The position numbers were made by a program, and so were the translations under genes. From Gp7-AA10 sp035636095 (GTDB lineage: Bacteria > Acidobacteriota > Thermoanaerobaculia > Gp7-AA8), in the NCBI GenBank assembly GCA_035636095.1, contig DASPZU010000001.1, positions 1 through 64,000 on the forward strand: a stretch of DNA of 64,000 bases, read 5' to 3'. Numbering within the stretch: position 1 is the stretch's first letter; each line of letters starts with the position of its first letter. Under the pieces are notes generated by a model. The model saw nothing but the letters and a program-made list of their open reading frames with translations, ran no database searches and was not told the origin of the DNA. Below are positions 34,698-44,004 of the stretch, one piece after another.

Positions 34698-37600
34698 ATG
34701 GCCCGTCGACTTGTCATCCTCTCGTTCGTTCTCGTCCTTTTTCCACTCGCGGTCATCGCGCAGACCGTCACCGGCACATTGGAGGGAACGGTCACCGATA
34801 AATCGGGAGGCGGGATTCCCGGTGTCACCGTGACCATCCACAACATGGAGACAGGACTCGAACGCGTGACCACGACAAATGCGACAGGAATCTACAGCGC
34901 ACCGTTTCTACCGATCGGCAGATATCGCATCACTGCCGAGCTTTCCGGATTCGGAACGCAGACGGTGCAGAACGTCGGCATCGAGCTGAACACGACCACC
35001 GTGAAGAACTTCACGATGGCGCCGCAGTTGACGGAAACGGTCACGGTGTCGGCCGACGCGCCGCACATCAACGTCAGCGATGGCGAGATCAAACAGACGT
35101 TGACCTCGAAAGAGATCATGGATCGCCCCAATCTCAATCCGGCCAGCTTCATCGCTCTGGCGACCATCTTCGCGGGCTTTGACGAGAACCCAACTTCCGG
35201 TCAGGACAACCCGACTGCTTCGTCCGGTTCCTCGGTCAACTTCAACGGCGCCGGCACGCGCGGTACTACCTTTCAGATCAACGGCGTGAACAACGACGAC
35301 TCCTCGGAAAACCAGCACCGGCAGGGCGTCACGTTGTCGACCATCAAATCATTCCAGATCATCAGCAACAATTACTCTGCTGAATTTGGGCGCGGCTACG
35401 GCGCGGTGGTACTGGTGCAGACCAAATCGGGCACCAACAACATCGACGGCGATGCCTACGAGTACGGGCAGCGGAGCAGGTGGAATTCGAAGAGTTACTC
35501 GCAGCGGATCAACAACGCGCTCAAGGCGCCCAACACCCGCGACGAATATGGTGCGACGGTAGGGTTTCCGATCGTGCGAGATTCCCTCTTCGCCTACGCG
35601 TCAATGGATCGCATCCGGAACGGGGGCCGGCGGACGTTCACGCGTTCGGTTTTGACGCAGGCGGATCTGGCACTACCGCGTCTCACATTGGGGAATGACA
35701 CACCGGCCAACCGAGCCTTTCAGAATTCCATCGTCGGGCTGTTTCCGAAAGAGCTGACGCCGAACGATGTCACCAACCCGCGCGGGATCATCACAGTTCA
35801 GCCTTTCGATTTTCCAGCCAGTGATAGCACGGCCCGCATGGATTGGAATGCCAAGGTGAACCAGAGCTTGAACGCCCGCTACCAACGGACGCATCAAATT
35901 TTCACCAATACCGACATCATCCAGGGCGAACAGGCCAATCAGAACAATCGACAGTCGAATTTCGGTTTGACCTGGACCAACATTCTGACCGCCAACACCG
36001 TGCAGGAAGCGCGCTACGGCCTGGGTCTGCGCAGCACACACGTTCTCATCGCGGCCGGAAACGACACCCCGGTCGTTCGCTTCAGCGGCATCACCAACGG
36101 GCCGATCATCGGCAACGCGGGCAATTTCCCGATCGATCGCGTGCAGCGCGACAACCAGTTCGTCTACAACCTCTCTTCGGTGCTGTGGGAGAACCATACC
36201 CTGAAGGCTGGAACGGATATCCGTCTCTCGGAGCTCGACGATCGCGCCGACAATTTCAATCGCGGCTTCTGGACATTCGGAACGCTTTGCAATGGCGTGA
36301 CCTATCCGACCGGAATCGCAGCCTTCATGGCCGGCTGCGTGTCGACTTTCCAGAAGGCCTTCGGTCCGAACTATCTGCAGAACCAGATTCGCGAGGAAAA
36401 CTTCTACGTTCAGGACGACTGGCACATTTTCCGGAACCTCACCTTGAATCTGGGAGTGCGTCCGGAGTTCGTGGGGGCGCCAAAAGAGCGGCACGGTCTC
36501 GTCGATTACCAGATGAGCAATCGCCACTACATCGATCCGCGTCTCGGATTCGCATACGTGCCCAGCTGGGGCGGTGAGAATCGCCTGCTCGACATCATCA
36601 CCGGCGGCGAGGGGAGGATGTCCATTCGCGGCGGATTCGGCATCTTCCACGGCCGCGTGTTTCAGTCCATCTTCTCCCAGGGCGGCGCTAACGTTCGCTT
36701 CAATCCGCCCAATGCCAACTTCCTGACCTTCACGAATTCCACCAACATCGCCGATCCGACCAACGGCTTCGTATTCACGCCCGGTCCGGCGCCGACACGG
36801 GTATCGATCACAACCATCAATCAACATCTTCAGATGCCCGAGACCCATCAATGGAACCTCACCTTCGAGCGTCAGCTCTTCGCGCAGTCACGGTTGCGTC
36901 TGAGCTACGTCGGGACGCAAGCACGCAATCTGCTGCAATACATTCCCTGGAATCTGGCGCAGGATCCGCGGCTCGGCCCGGTTGTCGTTCCGAATCATCC
37001 CTTCAACGGCGCGCTGGCGGGACAGACGCTCGTGCTGGCCGCCGATTCGATGTGCGCCGGAACTACAGCCGCCACTGTCAACGCGCAGTGCCCAGTCCCC
37101 GTGCCGATCGGCCCGAACGAGGTCAGCCTGCGGACGCTACGCAGCGATCAGCGGCGTCCCGATCCTCGCTATTCGCAGAACCTCGAAGTCACCAATCGCG
37201 GCAAGAGCTGGTACCACGGCGGGCAGATCGAGTGGGAGTCGGGCCCCATCCACGGATTCCTCGGCCGCTTCAACTACACCTACAGCAAGACCATCGACAA
37301 TGGCTCGGAAGCGACGTTCGTCGGGACGGGTGATATCAACATCTTCCCGATCACGAGCGGCGCCGACGAGTTTTCGCGTGGCTTGTCGCGCTTCGACACC
37401 CGGCATCGCTTCACCTTCAACGGCAGCTATCAGCTTCCGTTCTTCGCGAACCGGCACGATTTCTTCAGCGCCGTTCTGGGAGGCTGGCAGCTCTCCACCG
37501 TCATCAAGTACTCATCGGGAACGCCCTTCACGGTCGTCGACACCGCCGCATTCGACATTGACTTCGACGGCACATCGAATCAGCGGCCGATTCTCGTCGA

Positions 37601-37934
37601 TCGATCGATGCTGCATCGCCACATCACGCGCAGCGGACAATTGACACCGTCGATGTTCCGGCGGGCCGTTTATGGTGACAAGCTCTCGGACCTGGCGCCG
37701 CGAAACGCGTTCTATCTCGATGGAACGCGCAACGTCGACGCCTCGCTGTACAAGAACATCAACCTTCCGATGAGCGGTTCCACGGTCCGCCTGTCGCTCG
37801 AGGTTTACAACGTCTTCAACCACGTCCAGTGGGGCTTCCCGAACAATGACATCGCCAGCGCGACATTCGGAACGCTGACCGCACAAGCCAATGGTCCGCG
37901 CATTTACCAGGGAAGCGTGCGCCTGATTTTCTAG
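34698..37934 (+). CDS. Oar-like TonB-dependent outer-membrane protein (copy 2)
   Basis: A 1078-residue paralogue of the preceding gene. The domain order is the same: signal peptide, regulatory domain (VTGTLEGTVTDKSGGGIPGVTV), plug region (SSGSSVNFNGAGTRGTTFQINGVNNDD; FGRGYGAVVLVQTKSGTN) and barrel. Near-identical blocks in plug and barrel (FGIFHGRVFQS, SQGGA) show a tandem duplication that has since diverged. GGAGGAG precedes ATG 34698. A hairpin and a MITE-like element follow. Confidence 0.93.
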   Translation: MARRLVILSFVLVLFPLAVIAQTVTGTLEGTVTDKSGGGIPGVTVTIHNMETGLERVTTTNATGIYSAPFLPIGRYRITAELSGFGTQTVQNVGIELNTTTVKNFTMAPQLTETVTVSADAPHINVSDGEIKQTLTSKEIMDRPNLNPASFIALATIFAGFDENPTSGQDNPTASSGSSVNFNGAGTRGTTFQINGVNNDDSSENQHRQGVTLSTIKSFQIISNNYSAEFGRGYGAVVLVQTKSGTNNIDGDAYEYGQRSRWNSKSYSQRINNALKAPNTRDEYGATVGFPIVRDSLFAYASMDRIRNGGRRTFTRSVLTQADLALPRLTLGNDTPANRAFQNSIVGLFPKELTPNDVTNPRGIITVQPFDFPASDSTARMDWNAKVNQSLNARYQRTHQIFTNTDIIQGEQANQNNRQSNFGLTWTNILTANTVQEARYGLGLRSTHVLIAAGNDTPVVRFSGITNGPIIGNAGNFPIDRVQRDNQFVYNLSSVLWENHTLKAGTDIRLSELDDRADNFNRGFWTFGTLCNGVTYPTGIAAFMAGCVSTFQKAFGPNYLQNQIREENFYVQDDWHIFRNLTLNLGVRPEFVGAPKERHGLVDYQMSNRHYIDPRLGFAYVPSWGGENRLLDIITGGEGRMSIRGGFGIFHGRVFQSIFSQGGANVRFNPPNANFLTFTNSTNIADPTNGFVFTPGPAPTRVSITTINQHLQMPETHQWNLTFERQLFAQSRLRLSYVGTQARNLLQYIPWNLAQDPRLGPVVVPNHPFNGALAGQTLVLAADSMCAGTTAATVNAQCPVPVPIGPNEVSLRTLRSDQRRPDPRYSQNLEVTNRGKSWYHGGQIEWESGPIHGFLGRFNYTYSKTIDNGSEATFVGTGDINIFPITSGADEFSRGLSRFDTRHRFTFNGSYQLPFFANRHDFFSAVLGGWQLSTVIKYSSGTPFTVVDTAAFDIDFDGTSNQRPILVDRSMLHRHITRSGQLTPSMFRRAVYGDKLSDLAPRNAFYLDGTRNVDASLYKNINLPMSGSTVRLSLEVYNVFNHVQWGFPNNDIASATFGTLTAQANGPRIYQGSVRLIF

Positions 37935-37946
37935 GCTTTGTCGAAT

Positions 37947-37968
37947 GGGGCCGGCCGGCGCCGGCCCC
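37947..37968 (+). terminator. GC-rich hairpin after Oar-like copy 2
   Basis: Arms GGGGCCGGC (37947-37955) and GCCGGCCCC (37960-37968) with a CGGC loop, 12 nt after the stop. The spacing and composition match the hairpin after copy 1; again no T-run follows. Confidence 0.6.
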
Positions 37969-37980
37969 GATGCCCTCATT

Positions 37981-38197
37981 GGGGTCAGGTCTTTGATTCT
38001 CGCTTCACTCTTCAAAGAGTAGAGACTGAAGAGTCAAAGAAGGCTATTCAATCACTCCTTAGCGGGCGACAGCTTTGCGTCGCCCGGCAACGATCGTTTT
38101 TCGCCGGAACGTGAAAAAACACGCCCCTGCGCCGCGTCGGCGTGCGTACGTCGATCTTCTACTTGTAGAACCGAACGAGAATCAAAGATCTGACCCC
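37981..38197. mobile_element. MITE-like element with 22-bp terminal inverted repeats
   Basis: The 327-bp gap 37935-38261 has no gene except regulatory DNA. Within it, 37981-38002 and 38176-38197 are inverted repeats matching at 21 of 22 positions (ends GGGGTCAG / CTGACCCC). The 217-bp unit has no ORF, but holds internal hairpins such as GGGCGAC / GTCGCCC. No clear target duplication is visible. Its right end directly abuts the -35 box of the gntR operon. The ends resemble those near REP-associated transposases (memory, weak). Confidence 0.6.
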
Positions 38198-38245
38198 TTG
38201 ACAAAGCGGCCCCGCAGACCTAGTGTATTAGTTGTCTAATACACT
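38198..38245 (+). promoter_or_regulatory. Promoter and perfect palindromic operator of the gntR operon
   Basis: TTGACA (38198-38203), a 17-nt spacer and TAGTGT (38221-38226) form the promoter. A perfect 24-bp palindrome with arms AGTGTATTAG and CTAATACACT around TTGT covers 38222-38245, overlapping the -10 and the transcription start. Its size and AT-rich core suit a GntR/YtrA-type dimer, so autorepression by the operon's own GntR is likely. Confidence 0.78.
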
Positions 38246-38261
38246 GAGACAGGAGGCCGCC

Positions 38262-38399
38262 ATGAAACACATCCTTGCCGCCCTCATCCTCGCGCTCATC
38301 ATGAGCGTGACTCATGCCGCGCGACCGGAGGACAAACCGAAGACCAAGCGATGTCGCGACGTCTCGGCGCTGCATGGCCCCTCCGTTTTGGTCAGATAA
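38262..38399 (+). CDS. 45-residue peptide with signal sequence, first gene of the gntR operon
   Basis: ATG 38262 follows AGGAGG (38251-38256). The peptide begins MKHILAALILALIMSVTHAA, a good export signal, and then has a basic tail (KPKTKRCRD). Its TAA is immediately followed by the gntR ATG (TAAATG), so it is translationally coupled. It may be a real secreted peptide or mainly a translational leader that sets gntR expression. I do not recognise a family. Confidence 0.6.
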   Translation: MKHILAALILALIMSVTHAARPEDKPKTKRCRDVSALHGPSVLVR

Positions 38400-38795
38400 A
38401 TGTTCGCCATCAATACCGCCGATCCGGCGCCGATCTGGAAGCAAATCGAAGAGGGCATGCGCCGGCTCATCGCCCTCGGTGCGCTCAAGCCTGGGGCCCC
38501 CGTGCCGTCGATGCGGGACCTCGCCCGCGACCTGCGCGTCAATCCCAACACCGTCGCCCGCGCCTATCAGAAGTTGACCGAGGCGGGGGTGCTGGCGGTG
38601 CGGAGGGGGGAGGGGACGTTCGTGGCCGAGCAGCCGGCGCAACCGCGAAAGTCGGAGAAGCACGAGATGTTGCGGGAGGCGGCCATGCGATACGTCAGCG
38701 CGGCCGTGGCGGCGGGGGCGGAGCTGGAGGAAGCGAAGGAAGCAGTGGAAGCCGCGTACCACCGATTGGTGCGCGAAGAGAGGAAACGGGCATGA
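38400..38795 (+). CDS. GntR-family (YtrA-type) transcriptional regulator
   Basis: A 131-residue repressor. The N-terminal winged helix has the GntR pattern PIWKQIEEGMRRLIALGALKPGAPVPSMRDLARDLRVNPNTVARAYQKL and a VRRGEGTFVA wing. The short helical C-terminus, about 45 residues, places it in the YtrA subgroup, which controls ABC exporter operons. Its own operator palindrome lies at 38222-38245. It overlaps the ATPase gene by ATGA. Confidence 0.93.
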   Translation: MFAINTADPAPIWKQIEEGMRRLIALGALKPGAPVPSMRDLARDLRVNPNTVARAYQKLTEAGVLAVRRGEGTFVAEQPAQPRKSEKHEMLREAAMRYVSAAVAAGAELEEAKEAVEAAYHRLVREERKRA

Positions 38796-39673
38796 GCGAA
38801 CAGGCGATGGAAGTCTCCAATGTCACCGTCCGATATGGACGCCTGCTGGCGGTCGACCGCGTCACGTTCGCCGTTCCGCGCGGCTCGGTCTACGCGCTGT
38901 TAGGCCGCAACGGCGCCGGCAAGTCCTCGCTGGTGCGCTGCATCCTCGGCCAGCGCGAGCCGCAAATGGGCCGCGTCCATCTCTTCGGCGCCGATGTCTG
39001 GAATCAGCGCACCGCGCTCATGCAACGCGTGGGAGTGTTGAGCGAAGAGGCCGATGCGCCGCCCGAAATGACGGTCGATCAGCTGGCGCGGTTCTGCTCG
39101 GACATTTACGCCCGTTGGGAGCAGAAGGAAGTCGACGATCGCCTCCGTCGATTCGAGATCGCGCTCGACAGCAAGTTCGGCTCGCTGTCGAAGGGACAGA
39201 AAAAGCAGGTCCTACTCGCGCTGGCGCTGGCAATGTCGCCCGATCTGCTCGTCCTCGACGATCCGACCCTCGGCCTCGACGTGGTGGCGCGCAAGTCGCT
39301 CTTCGAAGAAGTCATCGCCGAGATGGCCGATCGCGGGATCACTGTCTTCCTCACCACGCACGATCTGAGCGGCATCGAGACGCTGGCCGATCGCGTCGCA
39401 ATCATGAAGAACGGCACGCTGGTGCTGGAGGAAGATCTCGACGCGCTCAAGGCGCGATTCCGCCGCATCCGATTCGCGGCCCAACCGGTGGCGCTCGAGC
39501 AGAGCGCGCTGCGCACGGCGTTGGTGCGGAGTTGGGGAGCGGGAGCCGAGGCCATCGTTACGAATTATGACGACGTGGCGTTCGAGCGCCTGCGCACGAC
39601 CAACGCCGAAGTCTCGGCCATGTCGCTGGAAGAAATTTTCATCGCCGTCTCCGGCGAAGGAGCCCGGTCATGA
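38792..39673 (+). CDS. ABC-2 type transporter ATP-binding protein
   Basis: A 293-residue ATPase. Walker A is GRNGAGKSS; the signature is LSKGQKKQV; Walker B is LLVLDDPTLGLD; the switch His is in LTTHD. The C-terminal 70 residues are the variable region of the drug/antibiotic exporter group. ATG 38792 overlaps the gntR stop, and its own stop overlaps the permease start. It energises the permease encoded next. Confidence 0.95.
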   Translation: MSEQAMEVSNVTVRYGRLLAVDRVTFAVPRGSVYALLGRNGAGKSSLVRCILGQREPQMGRVHLFGADVWNQRTALMQRVGVLSEEADAPPEMTVDQLARFCSDIYARWEQKEVDDRLRRFEIALDSKFGSLSKGQKKQVLLALALAMSPDLLVLDDPTLGLDVVARKSLFEEVIAEMADRGITVFLTTHDLSGIETLADRVAIMKNGTLVLEEDLDALKARFRRIRFAAQPVALEQSALRTALVRSWGAGAEAIVTNYDDVAFERLRTTNAEVSAMSLEEIFIAVSGEGARS

Positions 39674-41451
39674 AAAACACTCTGGTCATCGCGCGTCGCG
39701 AGCTCACTGAAAAGCGCTTCGTCTTTTTGACCGCGATCGCATTCGCCGTCCTGGCCATGATCGTGCCGTTCATGCCCGGCGTTCACGCGAGCGAGAGACG
39801 CAACGCGCTGGCGATGGCGTCGCTCATTTTCTCCACCGGATTCACGGTCGGCCTGGCGGCAATCCTCGGCGCGAACATCATCGGACGCGAGCTGTCCGAC
39901 GGGCGCCTGTCGTTCTACTTCTCGAAGCCGGTGTCGGCGGCGTCGATCTGGTTCGGAAAATTGATCGCTGCTACGCTGCTGATTGCCGTGTCGTTCGCGA
40001 TCATCGCCTTGCCGGCGTCGATCGCAGGAATCGGAGGTGTCGTCCGAACCTGGACCAACCTGGGCGAGTCATTGCCGACCATCCGCATCATCCTCGCGGC
40101 CGCCCTCGTGCTTTTTCTCCTCGGCCACGTGATCGGGACGTTCGCGCGCTCGCGCTCGGCGTGGATCGTCGTTGATTTCGTCGCCGCTACGCTGTGCGGG
40201 ATTGCGATCTGGCTCATCATGCGCTCGCTTCTCCAGGGCTATGCATTCGGGTTAACGGAGCGTCTGGGGCGGTTTCTCGCCATTGAGGCTGCCATTGCGA
40301 TCATCGCCGGCGGCCTCTGGCAGGTCGCCAAGGGACGCACCGATCGCAAACGCAGCCACATCGAGCTCTCGCGATTTCTGTGGATCGCGCTCGGAAGCGC
40401 GCTCGTCATCATCGCCGGATACGCCGTGTGGGTCGAGTCCGTTTCATTCGCGGATTTGGTCCCCGAATCCGCCGATCATTCTCCCAATGGATCGTGGGCG
40501 ATCATCGGTGGACGCGGAAGACACCGCGAAGACTATCGCGCGTCATTCCTGTACGACCTCCGCGACAATCGTGCGGTTCGCATTCCAGCATTGAACCCAT
40601 ATGCTGCGATCCAGTTTTCCGCCGATGAGCGAACATTTTCGTGGGTGACGCGAACGCCGAACGCGCCGGTGGGTGAGTTCTACGTCGCGAAGGTCGATTC
40701 CAAGACTCCTCACGCCGTGGCGACCAGAATCCCGGCCACCGGAAACTACGCCCTCTCCGACGATGGTTCGCGCGCGGCGATCGTAAGCAGCGGCCGACTG
40801 GTCACGATCTATGACCTCGCGACTCTTTCTTCGCTGGGATCGGTCCGCCTGGCCGAGGGTCAGTACATCGTTCCGCTGTTCATCACAAATGATCTCATGC
40901 GAATCTACGTGCATGGCAATGGCACGAAAATCTTCGAATACGACGTCGTGAAGAAGACTCTCCGCCAGACCGGCGTCCTGCCCGATGCCTTCCGTCTGAA
41001 CCACGACCGCACACGTGCGGCTGCCTACTGGAAGCGTCCGGCAATCGAAATCTACGACGCGCGCACTGGAGCGCTTCTAACGAAAATTGACAGGAGGCCC
41101 ACCACGGTGAGGTTTCTCGATGACGGCAGGATCGCGGCGGCCAAAGAGAACGCGCTGGAGATTTTCAGTCCTGATGGCGCGCTGCTGCGCTCGATCGATC
41201 TGCCGAAGGAGATCAAGTACCTTGTCAATGCCGGCGGCGGCCGGGTGGTGGTCGTCATGTTGAACCAGGGTCGCCGGCCGACTTCAGTGCTGATCGACGT
41301 CGATCGCGGGGTCGTCGTGCGAACGGAGGAGGGGCTCCTGCCGGAATACGCCGCGCGAGGATCGCAGCTCCTTTGTCAGAACATCGCGAAAGATCTCATA
41401 GTGTGGGATACCGTCACCGGCGAGAAGCGCGTCATTTTGAAGCGGTCATGA
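39670..41451 (+). CDS. ABC-2 permease fused to a large C-terminal beta-propeller-like domain
   Basis: A 593-residue protein. The first 260 residues form about seven transmembrane helices, with the ABC-2 features IIGRELSDGRLSFYFSKPVS and VIGTFARSRSAWIVV. The last helix (FLWIALGSALVIIAGYAVWV) is followed by about 330 residues without further helices. These contain repeated blade-like blocks (IYDLATLSSLGSVRLAEGQY, IEIYDARTGALLTK, IVWDTVTGEKRV) like a WD40/YVTN propeller. An ABC-2 permease of this kind usually ends after the membrane part, so the fusion suggests an extracytoplasmic sensing or docking domain. Confidence 0.85.
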   Translation: MKNTLVIARRELTEKRFVFLTAIAFAVLAMIVPFMPGVHASERRNALAMASLIFSTGFTVGLAAILGANIIGRELSDGRLSFYFSKPVSAASIWFGKLIAATLLIAVSFAIIALPASIAGIGGVVRTWTNLGESLPTIRIILAAALVLFLLGHVIGTFARSRSAWIVVDFVAATLCGIAIWLIMRSLLQGYAFGLTERLGRFLAIEAAIAIIAGGLWQVAKGRTDRKRSHIELSRFLWIALGSALVIIAGYAVWVESVSFADLVPESADHSPNGSWAIIGGRGRHREDYRASFLYDLRDNRAVRIPALNPYAAIQFSADERTFSWVTRTPNAPVGEFYVAKVDSKTPHAVATRIPATGNYALSDDGSRAAIVSSGRLVTIYDLATLSSLGSVRLAEGQYIVPLFITNDLMRIYVHGNGTKIFEYDVVKKTLRQTGVLPDAFRLNHDRTRAAAYWKRPAIEIYDARTGALLTKIDRRPTTVRFLDDGRIAAAKENALEIFSPDGALLRSIDLPKEIKYLVNAGGGRVVVVMLNQGRRPTSVLIDVDRGVVVRTEEGLLPEYAARGSQLLCQNIAKDLIVWDTVTGEKRVILKRS

Positions 41452-43733
41452 AAGCAAAGGTTGCGGTTGCGACGATTCTTTTCGTGATCGCCGGCTTCCC
41501 CGCCACGGGAGCGATGCGCGTCACTCGCGACGGCGTCACCGTTCCAGCCGCGGAGCTTTGCTACTACGCGGCCGCGGGCACTGAGAATCCGTTCGTGCAG
41601 CAGTTCGCATCGAACAGGGTCAACTGTTCGCCGACATTGCCGCCGGGGCGCTGGAATGTCTACGCGCGTCAGGGAACTCAATTCATCAGCGCGCGCGTCG
41701 TCCTCAGCGACACGCCGGACGCGGAGCTTCGCCTCGAACCGGCCGCGACCATCGAGTTGCCCCGGGCGGGCGGCGTTTACCTGACCGACACCATCAGCTT
41801 TTTTCCAGGCGCCGGGAAAATTCTCGTTCCCGCCGAACGCGATCTCGTGCCGATGCTGGTCGAGAACAAGAAGATGATCGGCGTCGCACCGATCGTTCAC
41901 CCGCACGCTGGCGAGACCATCCGCGTTTCGTCGTTCGCATCGCGGGCCCTCGTCACGTGGCTGTCGATCGCGCCAGCCGACCTCGAAGCGCTTCGTGCTG
42001 CTCGCAAGCCGCGGCCTCCGACCATCCTCGCGAACCAGAAGGTAAAGCCGATCAACCCGATCGTTGGGACGATCAACCTCGACAAGGCTATACAGATTTT
42101 TTCAGACCTGCCGGATGGCGACGTCATCGTCACGGCTACGGGAGTGCCATGGAGAGGGCAGGAGATGCGCGCAAGGCAGGAAAATCGCGTTGTCATGCTC
42201 GATCAGCCGTTGCGCCTCCTGCCATCGTCATCGCTAATCGTCGAGTGGTATACCACCGTCGATCTGGCCAGTCTTTCTGAACGACTGGTTTCCGATTGCA
42301 AGAAAACGAGAGTGGAGGCCGAGACCACCTTCGCACTTTCACTGCTGAAGTGCAGCGGAATCGATCGCGATCGCTGCGTGACCATCAAGGAAAGCGACAT
42401 CTCAGTCAATGAGCGCGCCGGTCGCGTTGCCTTCGACGATCTCGATCCATTGCAATACTTGCTCGAATTTCGGTATCGCAATCTCGTGCCACTGCGCCGC
42501 GCCATCGCGGTCAGGAAGTTCGATCAGGTCCTCGAGCGCTTTCCGGTCGACTACTCGACTCTCTTCGGCAAGGTCACCGTCGGCGGCAAAGAGCCGGAAC
42601 GGCCCATCCGAATCGATTTTGACTGGAATGGACCGCCAAGCGCGATGACCGACGCGCATGGCGAGTACTTCGCGGTTATCGAAAAGCCGCCCGCGAAAGA
42701 TCGCGTTCTTCGGCTGCGAACATGTAATGGCGCGACTGACGCGTCGTACATCGTCGATCGCGATGTCGCCCCGAATTCCCGGTTCGATATCGATCTGCCG
42801 TCCAACAAGATCACCGTCGAGGCGGTGGACGCGAAGAGTGGCGCGCCGGTGGCTGGTGCTCGTGTGCGCTACGGCGCCTTCCGGAGCGACGAGATGTCGT
42901 CGACGTATTACTTCCGATTGGCGATCGAGAACGATGCGCCCGCTCACACCGACAGGGACGGGCAGTACACCATCGTGAATCTGTCACCCGACAAGACAAT
43001 CCATATCTGCCTCGAGCACGACGATTACGAGCGCACGTGTCCCGAAACGTTCAAAGTGACGTCCACCGAGACAAAGACGCTTCGCGTTCCGATGCAGCCG
43101 CGCAACGCCTTTCACGGGCGCGTGATCGGGCCGCAATCGATTGCCGGTGGCCAAATCTACTGGTTCAGCCCTGACGGGCAGCAGGCCGAATCGGTGCCGG
43201 CGAGCGACGATGGAACGTTTCGATTCAACCGCGAACACGGACCGGACGAGGTTCTGGTCCTGGTCTCGATCAATTTGCCGCTCTTCATCCAACGCCAGCC
43301 CATGTTGCACGCCAGCGATGCGCTCGACATCGCCATTCCCGCGGCGCCGAGCCGCAGCTTCGAGGTCTCGATTTCGGAACAGGCGCCGCAGACGGACGCG
43401 CTGATCACGATCGCGATCGGCGATCTGATCGTGCCCTATCCGGCCTTCTCGCAGCACCTCGCGTTGCACGGCTCGATGCTGGCAGTGCGCAATCGAGGTC
43501 CGCTCCTGGTTCCCGACATCCTCGAAACGGCGCCCATCTCCGTCCTCCTTGGTCCGCCGCCCTCGACGGTCGTGCCGAGCCGAAACGATATTTTTCGACT
43601 GCCCCAATACCGCGGTGTTCCTCGAAAGCCGGTGACGGGAACGATGGTGGTTTTTAGCGCGCCAGGATCACCAGTACGAGGGCAATCGAAGCCGGCATCG
43701 CCTGAATCCACAGAATCGTCCGCTTGGCGGTGA
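41448..43733 (+). CDS. Large secreted protein with carboxypeptidase-regulatory-like repeats
   Basis: A 761-residue protein. ATG 41448 overlaps the permease stop (ATGA). The signal peptide is MKAKVAVATILFVIAGFPATGA. The body appears to be a chain of beta-sandwich modules; one (KITVEAVDAKSGAPVAGARVRYG ... DRDGQYTIVNLSPDKTI) resembles the carboxypeptidase regulatory/CNA-B type. No catalytic motif is seen. As the last gene of the gntR operon it is a candidate export substrate or periplasmic partner of the ABC system. Its 3' end overlaps a DUF1304 gene by 80 bases. Confidence 0.72.
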   Translation: MKAKVAVATILFVIAGFPATGAMRVTRDGVTVPAAELCYYAAAGTENPFVQQFASNRVNCSPTLPPGRWNVYARQGTQFISARVVLSDTPDAELRLEPAATIELPRAGGVYLTDTISFFPGAGKILVPAERDLVPMLVENKKMIGVAPIVHPHAGETIRVSSFASRALVTWLSIAPADLEALRAARKPRPPTILANQKVKPINPIVGTINLDKAIQIFSDLPDGDVIVTATGVPWRGQEMRARQENRVVMLDQPLRLLPSSSLIVEWYTTVDLASLSERLVSDCKKTRVEAETTFALSLLKCSGIDRDRCVTIKESDISVNERAGRVAFDDLDPLQYLLEFRYRNLVPLRRAIAVRKFDQVLERFPVDYSTLFGKVTVGGKEPERPIRIDFDWNGPPSAMTDAHGEYFAVIEKPPAKDRVLRLRTCNGATDASYIVDRDVAPNSRFDIDLPSNKITVEAVDAKSGAPVAGARVRYGAFRSDEMSSTYYFRLAIENDAPAHTDRDGQYTIVNLSPDKTIHICLEHDDYERTCPETFKVTSTETKTLRVPMQPRNAFHGRVIGPQSIAGGQIYWFSPDGQQAESVPASDDGTFRFNREHGPDEVLVLVSINLPLFIQRQPMLHASDALDIAIPAAPSRSFEVSISEQAPQTDALITIAIGDLIVPYPAFSQHLALHGSMLAVRNRGPLLVPDILETAPISVLLGPPPSTVVPSRNDIFRLPQYRGVPRKPVTGTMVVFSAPGSPVRGQSKPASPESTESSAWR

Positions 43734-44004
43734 TGGCGCCGAAGACTCCGGCGACGATCACGCAGACCAGGAAAAATACCTGCGCTGTCAGTCCGGAGTA
43801 CAACGACCAAATCAGACCGGCGGCCAGAAAGCCGTTGTACAGCCCCTGGTTCGCGGCCAGAGCTCGCGAGGATTGCGCAACTTCCGACGTCAGCCCGAAG
43901 ATGCGCCGGCCCGCCGGCTTGGTCCACAGAAACATTTCGAGGATGAGAAAGAGGACGTGCTCGAAGGCAACGAAGATGATCGCGATGTTCGAGGCCACCT
44001 TCAT
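43654..44004 (-). CDS. DUF1304 family membrane protein
   Basis: A 116-residue protein with four transmembrane helices. It has the DUF1304 signature: FEHVLFLILEMFLW near the N-terminus and ALAANQGLYNGFLAAGLIWSL in the middle. The function is unknown. ATG 44004 overlaps the stop of the upstream gene (ATGA), so it is the last gene of the thrS-pheS transcription unit. It runs 80 bases into the end of the convergent secreted-protein gene. Confidence 0.85.
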   Translation of the reverse strand: MKVASNIAIIFVAFEHVLFLILEMFLWTKPAGRRIFGLTSEVAQSSRALAANQGLYNGFLAAGLIWSLYSGLTAQVFFLVCVIVAGVFGAITAKRTILWIQAMPASIALVLVILAR

